64,000 nt of DNA from Mytilisepta virgata (taxonomy: Eukaryota; Mollusca; Bivalvia; Mytilida; Mytilidae): positions 23,157,139-23,221,138 of the forward strand of contig CM051512.1 of the NCBI GenBank assembly GCA_028015205.1, written 5' to 3'. Both the position numbers and the translations under genes were made by a program. Positions 48,326 to 59,714 of the stretch are shown piece after piece. The notes under the pieces were generated by a model. It saw only the letters and a list, made by a program, of their open reading frames with translations. It ran no database searches and had not been told where the DNA came from. Within the stretch, counting starts at the first letter, position 1, and each line of letters begins with the position of its first letter.

Positions 48326-48502
48326 GTAAAGCCAAATCTGTGTATAAAGGGCCCCCAAGGCAGTTTATCTATATGCTTTGTACGTGCATGACAGGGACAT
48401 TTTCAGATTGCCCTTTATAGACACAGAATTTGCTATACGGGGTGCCCTTTATAGGCAGGAATTTGCTATATAGAGGTGCCCTTTATATCAGGTATGATTG
48501 TA
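48326..48502. mobile_element. MITE M4, rearranged copy
   Basis: 'tgtgtataaagggc' near the left and 'tgccctttata' three times near the right; the right end is amplified as about 28-bp steps ('gccctttatag', 'caggaatttgctata'). It ends '...tatgattgta' 28 bp before the open segment at 48531. Confidence 0.6.
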
Positions 48503-48530
48503 TGTTCATTTGTCTTAAATACTATTTCAG

Positions 48531-48846
48531 TATATTACATCCGGTAAATGAAAAAGTCTATACAAGTGACCGGCAACCGCGATTACCTCAAAACGTTTTT
48601 CGAAACCGGATTTTCAATCGGAAAATTTCGGATATTAGTTTTGCGAAGTACGGCTTGCGGTTCCAAACAATGATAAAAGAAAATGATGGTTGCTGTCACC
48701 CAGACATCTTTCTGTGCGTTCGTCCCTGTGTAATTAATCATTTAAATGTAAATATGTTGATATTGCATTGTACAGGAGTTCGAATAGACGACATCCTTCC
48801 ATTGCAAGTGGCCGTTAGACAGACAAAAGATATATCTATCCGTTGA
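48531..48846 (+). CDS. Unassigned candidate terminal exon
   Basis: An acceptor-like 'actatttcag' precedes an open segment that, read from its second base, gives 104 codons plus TGA. It includes YTSDRQPRLPQNVFRNRIFN and FAKYGLRFQTMIKENDGCCH, then DIFLCVRPC. AATAAA follows only two bases after the stop (48849-48854). The composition (C, R and H spread, mixed codons) is more protein-like than neighbouring A+T-rich noise. The start phase would fit a preceding exon that ends with two bases of a codon; no such exon was identified nearby. It could be the last exon of an unseen gene, an alternative 3' end of KCNQ, a degenerate transposon fragment or chance. I do not recognise the protein. Confidence 0.3.
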
Positions 48847-49750
48847 TAAATAAAAAAGTATCAAAATATATTCGGCACTTAAAAAACAAAAAAAATCATT
48901 TCGCAAATAATTTGCTATAAAATATTTAATAAAAATATTGAAATTTGCACAATAATATATTCTTTTTTAAAAATACCGTACATTTTCGATATATGTCAAT
49001 AAAATTTCCTGGGATTTTATACTCTGACAAGATAAAAAAATCCTTAAAGAAAAATAATTTAAAACTCATCGAAATAGAGTTTTGTATGTTTTTCCTTAAG
49101 TTAAAAAATCAGTTCGTGTTAAACTTTTAATAAAAGATTTGCTGAAGTCTTTTTGTATTTCGGTACCTTTAAGAAAAATGTATCAACTTTATTACATCGC
49201 ACTTTTACATTGTAGGTGATGGTAATTAGATTTACATGAATCATTGTGTAGTAAAACACGAAATATCTAGGAGAAAAATTAATCTGTACCATAAAAAGAA
49301 CGAAAGTAGGTCAATGGGGGTCAACTGAAAACAGAACAATGGAATAAGGATTGATTTTATTTTCCAATCAGAGACAAAAAGAAACAAAGCTAGTCTTAAT
49401 CATAAAAGATAATAGTAATAATAACAATATAAAGTCGATCTGCAATTGTTCGGTGTATCGATTTTAACATGTATATTTAATAATTATGGTCATATTGGTA
49501 TTATTTCATGTACGCACAATTCAAAATAATAAACAGAAAGGTTTGGTTATTAATAAAAGAAAAATTACAAAAATGTGATGACGTTCATTGATCCTTACCT
49601 AACGTGATGCATGTGAAAAAGAAATCCTCTGCTGATTTTGACTTTAGATTCTTGTACAATAATCTTGAAGAAATGGACTTCCCGCCAAGAATTATTGTCT
49701 TCTTTTTAAAACGGCAATTAGAGATGGGGCCAGAAGTATCTTATTTAAGT
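48847..49750. other. Gene-free stretch
   Basis: A+T-rich. No exon, RNA gene or clear repeat is recognised. Confidence 0.5.
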
Positions 49751-50910
49751 AAAGTCAAGAAATACCAAAGGGATATTCGTAGGAGAGAAAAATCGTAACA
49801 ACTGACAAACTCCGGAGAACAACGAAGACAAGACCAAAACAATACATGCACTACAATTAAAAACTAAAAACATATCAACAACATGGACCCCACCAAAAAA
49901 CCGGGGGGTGACTCAGGTGCTCCGGAAGAGTAAGCAGTCTCTGCCTCCTGCAGGACACCCGCCATGCTGTCCATGCGTTATGAGGAAGGGATAATATCAA
50001 TGGAACAGGTCCATTTTCATTTGGGAAGCGGTTTTTTCATACCTGTCAACTAAGTCATGATGACTATGTAATGATGTGTTTCTATACGCTGTCTTTATGT
50101 GTGTCACAAACATTTGTGTATATGGTTCATGACAATAAAGATACTTGGATCATAATCTGAAAATGACTAAGAGACGTTAAGGTGAAAAAGGGCCATTTCC
50201 AGATTAAACCTTAAGCCGTGATACCGTGATCCATGGCATTTTGCACTCTAATATAGGTCAAGAATAATTGATGTTCATTTGTTATTAAGAGTAAATCTGT
50301 AATTTCATCAGATTATATCCAAGATCTTAAGCTTAATTACCTTTTTCTTCGTGGTGCAATATAACCTGATGACAAAATCCGAGATGATGACGTCTACGTT
50401 TGATAGATAATATTAAAGGCCTATAATAAAATCTGAGATTGTAATTTATGTGTACTGTAAGATAAGAAAACCTATTCAACAAGGCACACATTTTAAAAAA
50501 GATTATATATTATAAATATTAATATATTTGTTATTCTGACCGAATGGACTAGACTACCTGTTGGGCAATCTAAAATATAAAAGGATAAAAGATGGCCAAT
50601 TAACCCATTCAGCACATCAAACAACAAAAAACATTGAAAAAAATAAATTTCATGCGAACATTTGTCTTGTCCAAAAAGTAGTACATATACAGATGTAGAA
50701 AGTACAGAATATGTCACGGCGACAAAAAAGTCCAACGTCATTTTTTTTTTAAACTAATCCGTGTTGATGAACGCAGTTGAGCGGCTCTTCCGACAATAAT
50801 AATCCCTGTCTAGAAATTTATAGTAGTTTATAGAATTTGGAAGACTTGCACTCAAGAAAAGTAAAAATCACAACAGGAAAGTTGAAGTCATAGCGTTCAT
50901 CTTACAGTTA
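49751..50910 (-). repeat. Degraded retroelement remnant
   Basis: 49755-50035 matches 52745-53050 ('aagtcaagaaataccaaagg', 'actgacaaactccggagaac', 'aacatggaccccaccaa', 'ctgcaggacacccgccatgc'). About 50825-50905 retains, on the - strand, wording corresponding to the 'DFDFPIVNFLFLSS' part of the RT at 34.8 kb. The region between is unrecognised. An old copy of a related element. Confidence 0.6.
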
Positions 50911-50934
50911 TCAATATCAGAGTAATATCTTTAG

Positions 50935-51465
50935 AAATTTGTAACTATCTCCCTTTATTATATCCCCTAGGTCATGTAGGTGTCTTGGTTAAGTAAGATT
51001 ACTGACAAATGTTTCTCATTATACATGTAAAGTTTGAACCCCTGTAAAAAACAAAATATAAAACTTTTGATTTGTTTTATTAAACAATGTAATTGCAACA
51101 AAAACGAGAGAAAGATTTTTATGTCCAACAATAAACATTAACTGTACAGTGTAAATAATTTTAAAACTCCTCTTTGTACATTCTTGTATATAAAATATCA
51201 TATATTTAATTTCAAATATACAAATGACTCGATTATCTCAAACTTGATAAAGGAATGTCAAACATAATTTTCGATAACAGCAGTTTCTTGTTATAAATTG
51301 GGACAAATAATTTACTTTGAGACAAACACTTCTGAGATAAAGAGGATGAACGATTTGTATAAATCTTACATTTTAACAAAAAATAACCGTTCCCCATTCA
51401 CTGTAACATGAAGTTTAATTTGCTCATACCTATGATATGATGGATATAATTTCTTTGTACGTATT
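50935..51465 (+). repeat. Local segmental duplication, copy 1
   Basis: Blocks 'acaaaatataaaacttttga', 'taaacaatgtaatt', 'catatatttaatttcaaata', 'ttactttgagacaaac' and 'taaatcttacattttaacaa' appear in the same order at 52185-52610 and 53310-53410. Confidence 0.75.
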
Positions 51466-52184
51466 CGTTGGACATATGAAACATATTATTATTTTGTTTG
51501 TACAACCTAGTCAAGCAAAAGACTTCATTTTATTTGGTGTGATGGATAAGAGAATTTATCTAATTGTATGGGCATTTATTCATGTCTTGAACCTTTTGAT
51601 AAATTCTGATATCGCCACTAGTTGGTTAATTGCTCGTGAAATTTCCCACAAAAAACTTCGGAAGACCTCTCGGAGTTTTACATTGTCATTAAAGAAAAAT
51701 ATTCTAAAACTCTTTACGCGTTAATAATGAAATTTATCCACTCTCGATAATTGAATTTTAATTTTTGTCGGACAAGCCTCGCAGTTTAAAAATGAATTTC
51801 CCAAATTTAATAATCTCGAGTTGATAAATTTCATAATCAACTGGTCATCGTTGAATAATCTGTATGTATATAAGGATATGTTTCAAATCATTGACCTGGA
51901 TTTATACTGAAGGATCAGTCGAAACGTAACTCAATTAAAGATGGTCTAAATGACAATTTGAATACGACATGCAAACATTTGGTTAAGAGTTATGTGTAAA
52001 TGATATGATAGGCTCAGTAAGACAAAAATAATTGAAAAGTAGACATCAATAAAGATATGTAATTGTTTACTTTACACTGAGGGCAATATCATATCGTATG
52101 GACCACTTAACAACCATATTGCAAAAGGCCAACTTCCAACAAAAATCCTTTTCTAAATGGTAATTACATGTATACCTACCTTTA
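51466..52184. other. Gene-free stretch between duplicated blocks
   Basis: An imperfect foldback at about 51720-51840 ('atgaaatttatccactctcg' against 'cgagttgataaatttcat') is the only structure seen. The open segment 51437-51724 shows no recognisable family. Confidence 0.5.
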
Positions 52185-53410
52185 GGCATGCTATTTTTAT
52201 TATCTCCCCTAGACATTTTGATTAAGTGATTTTCTTATTATAAATGTAAAGTGTGTGCTTTGATAAAGAAACAAAATATAAAACTTTTGATTTATTTATT
52301 AAACAATGTAATTGTAACAAAAACGTGAGATTTTTTGTATTACTAAACTAAACAATAAACACTAACTGTACAGTTTAACTGATATATTTAAAACTTTCTT
52401 TTATACACATATATAAAAAGTCATATATTTAATTTCAAATACATGTACACAAAATATCTCGTTTATCTAAAATGTGATGGAGTACTGACAACTATAATTT
52501 TTGATAACAGCAATTTGGAGATAAATAATAATTCTGACCAATAAATTACTTTGAGACAAACTAGTCTGAGATTAAGAGGGTGGTGAACTATAGTTCTCAC
52601 AAAAGTGAAGACTGGAAAATCTTCAAGAGTTTTTAAAATGCACATCTTTTCCAAGAGGAGCAGAGCGGAACGAGGGAAAAGACGCTGGATTTAAAAACGA
52701 GTTGAAAATTTTCCAGTTCTTCACTTTTGAACGAGTATAAGTAAGTAAGTAAAGTCAAGAAATACCAAAGGGATCTTCGAAGAGGGAAAAATCGAAACAA
52801 CTGACAAACTCCGGAGAACAAAAAAAAAAAAAAAAAAAAACAAGACCAAAACGATATATGCACCACAATTAAAAACTAAAACATATGAACAACATGGACC
52901 CCACCAAGAAACCGGGAGTAGACTCAGGTGCTCCGGAAGAGTAAGCAGTCTCTGCTTCCTGAAGGACACCCGCCATGCTGCCCATGTCAAATCCTGTATG
53001 ATGAATGGATAACATCACTAGAACAGGTCCATTTTCATTTGGGAAACGGTAACTATTTTTTCCGTAAATACTCGATTTTAAGTTTCCAGTACCTAGGTAA
53101 ATTCAACGAGCGCCGTTGACGACGTTAAATAACGTTACGCTTGATTGGTCAAAAGGTATGTTGATTTGTGGACGGCGCGACTTGATTGGTCTAAAAGCAG
53201 GGGAAGATGAGGTCTCGTGCAGTGAGAGATGAGGTCGCCTGAACCGATCTTCAACGGGTCATCTCACACTGAAAATGGCCATTTACGGAATAATTCCTGT
53301 TTCTTTGTTTAAATCTTACATTGTAACAAAAATAAGTTCTCCATGCACTATAACATGAATACTACGTAGCCCATACTGATAGAGCTAGTTTCTTTGTAGT
53401 ACTACTTTAC
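52185..53410 (+). repeat. Local segmental duplication, copy 2, interrupted
   Basis: Second copy of 50935-51465, with about 0.7 kb inserted between 52610 and 53305 that contains a retroelement tail (52745-53050). The left part matches up to 'ctgagattaagaggg' and the right part resumes at 'aaatcttacattgtaacaaa'. Confidence 0.7.
52745..53050 (-). mobile_element. Retroelement 3' remnant
   Basis: It shares the whole 49755-50035 sequence, including 'gactcaggtgctccggaaga' and 'gtaagcagtctctgc', and carries an A20 run at 52821-52840. The phrase 'caggtgctccggaag' is also present in the RT copies at 34.69 kb and 56.25 kb, so all four belong to related lineages. Confidence 0.7.
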
Positions 53411-53422
53411 ATATTTCCTTGG

Positions 53423-53573
53423 ACTAGGGGGCGCCACTGGGCAGAAACCACAGTTTGTTTACATTATACACGTCCCAAAATAGGCTGGAAAAGGTTGTAA
53501 AGAAGCAGAATCCAGTTTTCAAATAACTTCCCCCAAAACAGCTCCAACTGGCGTTTACTGACATTGCTACATT
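53423..53573 (-). mobile_element. 151-bp element M5, copy 2
   Basis: Matches 33193-33343 over 'gggcgccactgggcagaaac' to 'gcgtttactgacat'. The right inverted end is intact; the left end has decayed. Confidence 0.75.
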
Positions 53574-53841
53574 ATATAGGCTCAATAAGACAAAAATAAC
53601 CAATAGAGATATTACATTGTTTACATGGCCATAAATCTTCAAAAAGAGAGGAAATAGAATATTGACCTTATCATGTATCATATAGTGCAATGAATTAGGA
53701 TGGTGACGACAATTATTATATTGCTGTATGATAGTATGATATCGAAAATCTTTAACTATATGTAACCAAAATTGCACATAAGCTATTAAATGTATATGTG
53801 TATGTACATATAGAATAGTGGAAATTTGTTTTTTGAAAATG

Positions 53842-53904
53842 ACTTTATCAGGTTTGTTATTGGACGAGCCCGTAAGTCGTGTCCAATGACAAACCTGATA
53901 AAGT
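53842..53904. repeat. Short palindrome, 24-bp arms
   Basis: 'actttatcaggtttgttatt' with 'ggac' pairs with 'gtccaatgacaaacctgata' with 'aagt' (one mismatch) around a 15-bp loop. The following 40 bp ('tatcagaaaacgaattgcc', 'ttctttttatcggtaa') recurs at 61348-61388, so the hairpin is part of a dispersed repeat. Confidence 0.85.
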
Positions 53905-54642
53905 TAATATCAGAAAACGAATTGCCATTATTCTTTTTATCGGTAAAAGTTTAATGACAATAAATTTGATTTGGTAATAAATTTAACAAAATTGTTGAGA
54001 GCTGATATTTCAAGACAAATAACAAAGTCGTTTTAGGGGACGTAACGTTGAGTAAGTTGTCATTCATTAAACTGACGCGGAAAAAAGCACAGAAAAGAGA
54101 TATCGATACATGTAGAATCCCTGACACTGACTCGATATTTTTATTATCAGCCTGTTGGTATGAATTGAAATTCAGACAAATTACTGATAATTCTATTATT
54201 ACAGCTGGACTATATTTATTGTAAAAGAATCCATATAAGAGAGTTAAGATAAACCAGGTATCTTGGACTTTCTATGAAGAAGATACCCCTGTTTGCACAA
54301 TGTAAATAACCATATCGTGTATTTAGTGAGAATACCAACGGATATAATTTAAGGTAAAAAGTATGAAAAAAAATTAGACGTTAACGGAGTTACATGTAAT
54401 GCTTTATTAAGCGTTTAACTGACTTTTCTTTTATTTAAATTGTAATAATGTATCTTATTAAGGGTGCCAATAGCAAACTGTATGTATACCCGATTAAAAA
54501 ACGAAAGTTTTTTTTACTTATAAGCTGATAAGTAATGTTTATTTGATCGAGATTTTCGACAAAATAATTGCCAAAAAATAAGATCTATGTGCTGTAAACA
54601 TATCTGTACACAAGCTCATGATTATCATCTTCCCAAGTCAGC

Positions 54643-54857
54643 TTTTGTATCCACGTTCGTTCCTACAAACCCCTGACATCACACATTTATATTTTACGGG
54701 TCGGATTTTCAGTGGTCACTTTTCTATGTCAAAAGAGAATCCATTTGCGTCGTAGGTAGAATTTTCTAGGTCACACACAAGGCGGCAAAATATGTTCGAT
54801 CCGGAAAATATGAATGTGTGATGTCAGGGGTTTGTAGGAACGAACGTGGATACAAAA
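54643..54857. mobile_element. 215-bp foldback element
   Basis: The arms 'ttttgtatccacgttcgttc' and 'gaacgaacgtggatacaaaa' continue inward through 'ctacaaacccctgacatcac' and 'gtgatgtcaggggtttgtag' for about 55-60 bp each, almost without mismatch. It is non-coding. A MITE-type element with long terminal inverted repeats. Confidence 0.88.
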
Positions 54858-56060
54858 CCCTAACTTTGTGATTATAAAATGGTAAAGCCTTTTTTATTAT
54901 TTCCTCTTGAAAAACTCATGTGTATTGCTCTACAATATATGTACATGTAATATTAAAAAATATCTTCCTCTGAAATGTTAAATTTGCATAAAACCATCGA
55001 TATGCACTTTAGAAATTCCAATTAGTAACAATTTAAAAAGAAAACTACACGAGTGTCATCTTCTGAATTTATACTGAAACTTTAGGAATCATGGGATCCT
55101 TCACTTACATGTACATGTAAATATTTCATGAAAACAATGAATGAAAACATGCATAATTTTGATTAAATTGCTACAAATCACACCCCACAATGCATTTCAC
55201 CACAATGTAAAATTAGACTAGAGCCTTGATGTTGCCGTTACAATATCAATAACAATCAATTTAACAAAAGTGCATCTTTTTGTGCATGTTCGTCTTTAGC
55301 AATAACTATAACTTATATACATAAGTCTAACAAAATTCGGAAGCAAGTGCAATAAAAAATTAGCTACAAATGTAAATTATCTTTCTGTAGTCTTCCTTCT
55401 TTTGCTATTGCTAATATTTCTCTAGTACTGTGTGTTTACTGTCCATAGATGTCTACTCGGTAAATGATGACCTTGTGCCTACGCTGACAAATTTGAAATA
55501 TGATTACTTCATAATCATATCAGCCTTCATCAGAACTATAGTCTTGACACTTCTGGAAAAAGTCTAAAAAATATAAAACAATCATGCAATTTCTTTTAAA
55601 TATGCTTTTTGTAAATTTAAATTCTACTTAGCAAATAATATAATATAGTTGTAAAATAGGCGATATAAAATTAATAGAAAAATACGAAAACAAAGTCATA
55701 CCTCGTATGTGATATTTCATCAGTGGTCTGAAGGATTTAACTTTTTTTGGTTTCTGTTTTTTTTTTTTTTTTTTTTGGTTTGGTTTGTTTTGTTTTGTTT
55801 TGATTTTGATAAGTTTTCCAAACTGTTTGTCTAGATAAATTGAATAGTGCCACAAGAAGCGATAATCAAATATCATTTTGGAATATGTATGCATAGCGAG
55901 GATAATTTAAACTTGAAATTACACAACTAACCGAAAATAACAGAAAAGTCAATTAAACGCTTAACAGAGAAACTAACGGAAATCAACAGGCCCAAAGACA
56001 ACTATACTGACATAATCATGATAATATCAATCTTTATTGAATTACTTATAATTGGAGTTC
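54858..56060. other. Gene-free stretch
   Basis: A+T-rich, with poly-T and 'ttttggtttggtttgttttg' tracts at about 55740-55800. No gene is recognised. Confidence 0.5.
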
Positions 56061-56064
56061 AAGA

Positions 56065-56576
56065 AGTACCAACGTGCAATCGTAAATCTAAAAAGGACAA
56101 ATATACCTAAGAAGCAATCAAAAAAACTTAATCCATTGGACAGACAAACCCGGGAAGACAAATGAACAACCACAAGCACAACAAATAAACACAGAAAACT
56201 AAAAAACAATGAACAACACGAACTCCTATAAAAACCAGGAATGAACCCAGGTGCTCCGGAAGGATAAGCAGTTCCTACTCCGTATACGGCACACGTCGTG
56301 AAGTTCAACAAAGTCAATCCTGTGGAAGTCACAAATCGGTGGAGGTACATGAAAGGTTACGACAGTGGGAACAGTTCCAACATCATCTTAGATATTGGAA
56401 CACTGTAATGGTCAATCAATTCATGATGACGACCGTAAAATTTCTTAAGTGATGGCATCAACTTATCCCTGATAAAACCCTGGTTAAGAAGCTTTTGTGA
56501 CAGCAGTAATCCTCTTTGTCGAAAGTCAGGGTAACTCACGCATGCCCTTGAAAATCGGATAAGCTGAGAAACGTAG
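56065..56576 (-). pseudogene. Reverse transcriptase 3' fragment, copy 2
   Basis: On the - strand, 56539-56357 encodes 'KLLNQGFIRDKLMPSLKKFY' and 'GRHHELIDHYSVPISKMM', the C-terminal part of the same RT as at 34.8 kb. The tail down to about 56095 shares that copy's untranslated sequence ('aaatatacctaag', 'gacaaacccgggaagacaaa'). The catalytic domain is missing: 5' truncation near 56576. Confidence 0.85.
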
Positions 56577-56724
56577 AAACTATGCTAAAATATACATCTA
56601 GCAATGATTCAATGACGGTTACCAACTATGAGAAAAAAACTGAAGTGGGAAATTTTCATTCCTGAAACTATATCTACTGTTAGTCCTGTAATTACCAAAT
56701 ATTTTACATATGATGTTACCTTAA

Positions 56725-56935
56725 TAGATTTGGCTCGTTTAATTTTCATAAAATTTTGACTAAATATTTACTTTGACCTGTTGACAAAAATATAAAAATT
56801 TCAAGAAATTTGAAATTTGACAAACACTAATTTTGATCATTGAGAAGCTTGATTTCTCTTTGCTAATAGTATGTGATTAGAACGTTCAACTGATTTTTAA
56901 AGAGTTCATTCCCTTAGGTGTTCTGTATCCCCTAA
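56725..56935 (-). repeat. Dispersed repeat R3, copy 2
   Basis: Reverse complement of 21597-21845 with moderate divergence ('atttggctcgtttaattttc', 'cattgagaagcttgatttct', 'gttcaactgatttttaaag'). Confidence 0.75.
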
Positions 56936-58493
56936 ACAGATTAACGACCTGACAGATGGAAGTATACTATTTAAAATTTTGATATTAACATCAACTCTAA
57001 ATCAAAGATAATTTTGGAATTGAATTCCTCAACGGAGCCCAAAAGAAGATTAAGAAAAATATCTCCTCAGATGTGAACGACGTTATCTCAATGAACCGGA
57101 AATAAAACACGATTTTGTTCCCTTAGGCTTAAACTAATACATAATTCTTTCACTATCTAATGCAAACATTAATCTTGTTGTGTCTAGAATGGCTGTACAT
57201 TACACAAAATCCTCTTGACATGTTTTTCGATCGAAGATTGGTGCTTCATTGTTATAACTTGTTTGTAAGTGGGCGGGCAAGGTTGGACAATACCAGAAGA
57301 AGAAGGAGTTACTGTAATACATCATCGCACTTCTTTACAACTGCATGGGGAAAATTGTTACAGATATTGCAAAGCCTTTCCAATCTCGGTTTCGTATTTG
57401 TATGTAGGTTAATGATTGTCAGGTTTTTATGGGGAGAGGGGAGGGGCTAGGGTCAAATTTGAAATAAAAAGGCAGGACCCGAATTTTGGCAAAATTAAAA
57501 CACAGATTACTTTAGGTGTGAAAAAATGTAGGACCTGAGTCAATCAGGATTTTTTTTTGTCTTAAATGAAAATAAAAAATTTGGCCCCAATAGCGACAGA
57601 AAAAAAAAATCCAGGACCAAAATTTCGACGAAAAAAATAAGCAGGATCAAACATTCGATTCTTGCCCCCCCCCCCCCCTAAAAAATCAAATGGTTTCTCC
57701 CTTAGGTGTCCATTCGTATTTTTCTTTCCTTGTCTTAGTTTGTATTAGCTTCTAGATTGTATTAGTCTTATTCAAAGTTATAGTCATTCAAACCTTGAAT
57801 TTAATCAACCATGGTCGTATTTTTTTAAATTGAAATTCACACAGGAGTCTAATTATCTGTTAATTTCAAAGATTCAGAATGTTTCTGAAATCGTGACTTG
57901 TAAAGAAATCACATTGACTCTAAAACGTCTACGACAATAGTCCTACAGAGTAACAATTGTACTAATATTCGGATAAAACATATATGGAAAAATTAAACAA
58001 AGATAAATCATCCACATTTTTTACATAGTTCATGCTTTCATGTCGAATTCTTCCTAATTTGTCATCCCTAATATCCAGGAATGCCAATTATTGATAAATG
58101 GGATCACAAGGTTCAAAGTTTATACGTGAGGAAAGATGAAAATGTTTTAGACCTGTCATTCATTTGGCTTTAAATGTGAGAAAATTGTTTGTGTGAGAAG
58201 CAATTCTGCCAATTTAGGTCACTCCATATAATAACTTTTTACCAGACAGATTCAATTGAAAGGCTGTAATTTCTTATGAGTTAATAATAACGTCAATACA
58301 TAAATCATTCCAAAAATAAATTGTAAAAAAAAACAGTACCAATGGAAAAAAGGTTCTGTTATATACATGTTTATTATATATTTTTTTTTAATTTTATTTT
58401 TTAATTTTATTTTTCATATATTTATTTATTATTTTTTATTTGCATTTTCTTACTTTTTGAATTACAAATGTAGTCGGATGGATGTGTTAATAT
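56936..58493. other. Gene-free stretch with repeat R1 copy
   Basis: It contains the inverted copy of R1 (57445-57715), with a C14 run near 57666-57679, and long A+T-rich tracts at 58375-58440. No gene is recognised. Confidence 0.55.
57445..57715 (-). repeat. Dispersed repeat R1, copy 2
   Basis: Opposite orientation to 617-845 and 61610-61742: 'caggaccaaaatttcgacga', 'aagcaggatcaaac', then the C-run and 'aaatggtttctccctta'. Confidence 0.65.
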
Positions 58494-59325
58494 AGATTCT
58501 CCTTCAGGTACGAGTGAGTTATGGAATTTCTCCACCCGAGATAGTTAAATTTTCGATTTTCAACACGCGAGCCTTTAGCGAGCGTGTTAAAATCTAAAAT
58601 TTAACTATTGAGGGTGGAGAAATTCCATAACTCACGAGTAAATTGAAGGAGAATCTGTTTCTCCTATGTTTTTCGACAAAAACCTCAAGAAAATGTCGTT
58701 GCTATGTTGTTTGTTTACATGGACGTCATTTCGGGACTTCTCTCGTTTATCGTTCTAATAACTGTAGAAAAAAGGGCGGTAATTCCCACGTAGAAATTTA
58801 ATCACCGGGAAGTGGTTAAAGGTTAAAATGAAGTAAATATTTACATAGGCGACAATGGTAGCCTTTTTGGGTTCTGCGTTTTCACTATAAAAGTTCCGTT
58901 GAAAAAACTGTCAAATTCTGAATTTTCAACACCTTTGGGTGTGAATAAAACTGCAAAACACATATGGTGCCGCAGCTTTTTCGATAGAAATATTGCATTT
59001 TTTAAGGGTACTCTATGGTCCCGGAATTTTCGAATTAGTATGAATGAAGAACACCCCTTGCTTAATTATGCACAGAAAATTTTGCTCATCAAAGAGAGTT
59101 TTCTCCAAATTTCTCGCTATTTCTACACCAATAGCCAACACTCATTTCTCACTATTTTAATTTTCTTTTCTAATTAACAGGGCAGCAGAAAATAAATTTA
59201 CTGCTACCTATTATCTTGGATGTAAAAACTAGGTGGCGCCAGTCATCTTTAATTGCTTCCTTTTACCCTATAGATATTATGTATTTTTATCCCACCGATT
59301 AAACACGTCAGGAACAGGAGAAATC
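58494..59325. mobile_element. Foldback element F1, copy 2 (inverted, longer)
   Basis: 58494-58818 and 59268-59325 match 27040-27411 in reverse orientation: a palindromic core 'ggaatttctccaccc...gggtggagaaattcc', then 'aatttaatcaccgggaagtg', then 'atttttatcccaccgattaa'. Between them lie about 450 bp absent from copy 1. Either copy 1 is a deletion derivative or this copy has received an insertion. Confidence 0.8.
58841..58917 (-). CDS. Weak candidate last exon of the EF-hand gene
   Basis: On the - strand 'gaaaattcag' is followed by a 77-bp segment that completes the split codon from the exon at 59715 as Glu, giving 'NYAEFDSFF' and then 17 further codons before TAA. 'INYAEF' aligns without a gap to the end of the fourth EF-hand of calmodulin ('VNYEEF'). 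Against it, the polypyrimidine tract is poor and the segment lies inside the extra 450 bp of a foldback repeat. If the upstream donor is skipped, the frame instead runs nine codons to a stop. Confidence 0.25.
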
Positions 59326-59714
59326 ACAATACCCTTCTTTTCAATTTTTATTAAAGGTGGGTTTAATTCGATGCTTTAAAATCGTGTCTTTTTCAATGAA
59401 TGAAAAAAGGAAAAAAAGGTTAGACAAAATAGTTCTTATCGAACAGACAATGTGGTTTTCATTAATACCTCATTGGGAAAATAAAAACAGATAGTGAGCA
59501 ATTGCGTCCAGTGCACATTAACCTTTCGTTAAAAAATAAATTCATCGAAACCTAGTAAAGTAACTAAATTTTACGCTTAGAATTTGTGTCAACTTAAAAT
59601 TTAAACAAATGCATTGACAAAACAAAATCTACCGATCAGATCTTACGGTATCGTTTTAGTGGTTTTTAGTTACACTGGGCATGACTGTTTAATATTTTAT
59701 CATTGAAAACCTAC

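Larger units (their letters stand above)
40554..48530. other. Intergenic stretch
   Basis: No gene is recognised in this stretch. It contains MITE M3 copy 2 (40674-40808), two oppositely oriented retroelement-tail remnants (42793-42890, 45014-45157) and otherwise A+T-rich sequence. Open frames such as 43692-43330 - and 44351-44082 - lack any family signature. Confidence 0.55.

Noticed and set aside
56042..56350. 102-codon - strand open frame ending near 56042
   Set aside because: It is the 3' untranslated tail of the truncated reverse transcriptase, shared with the non-coding tail of the copy at 34.6 kb.
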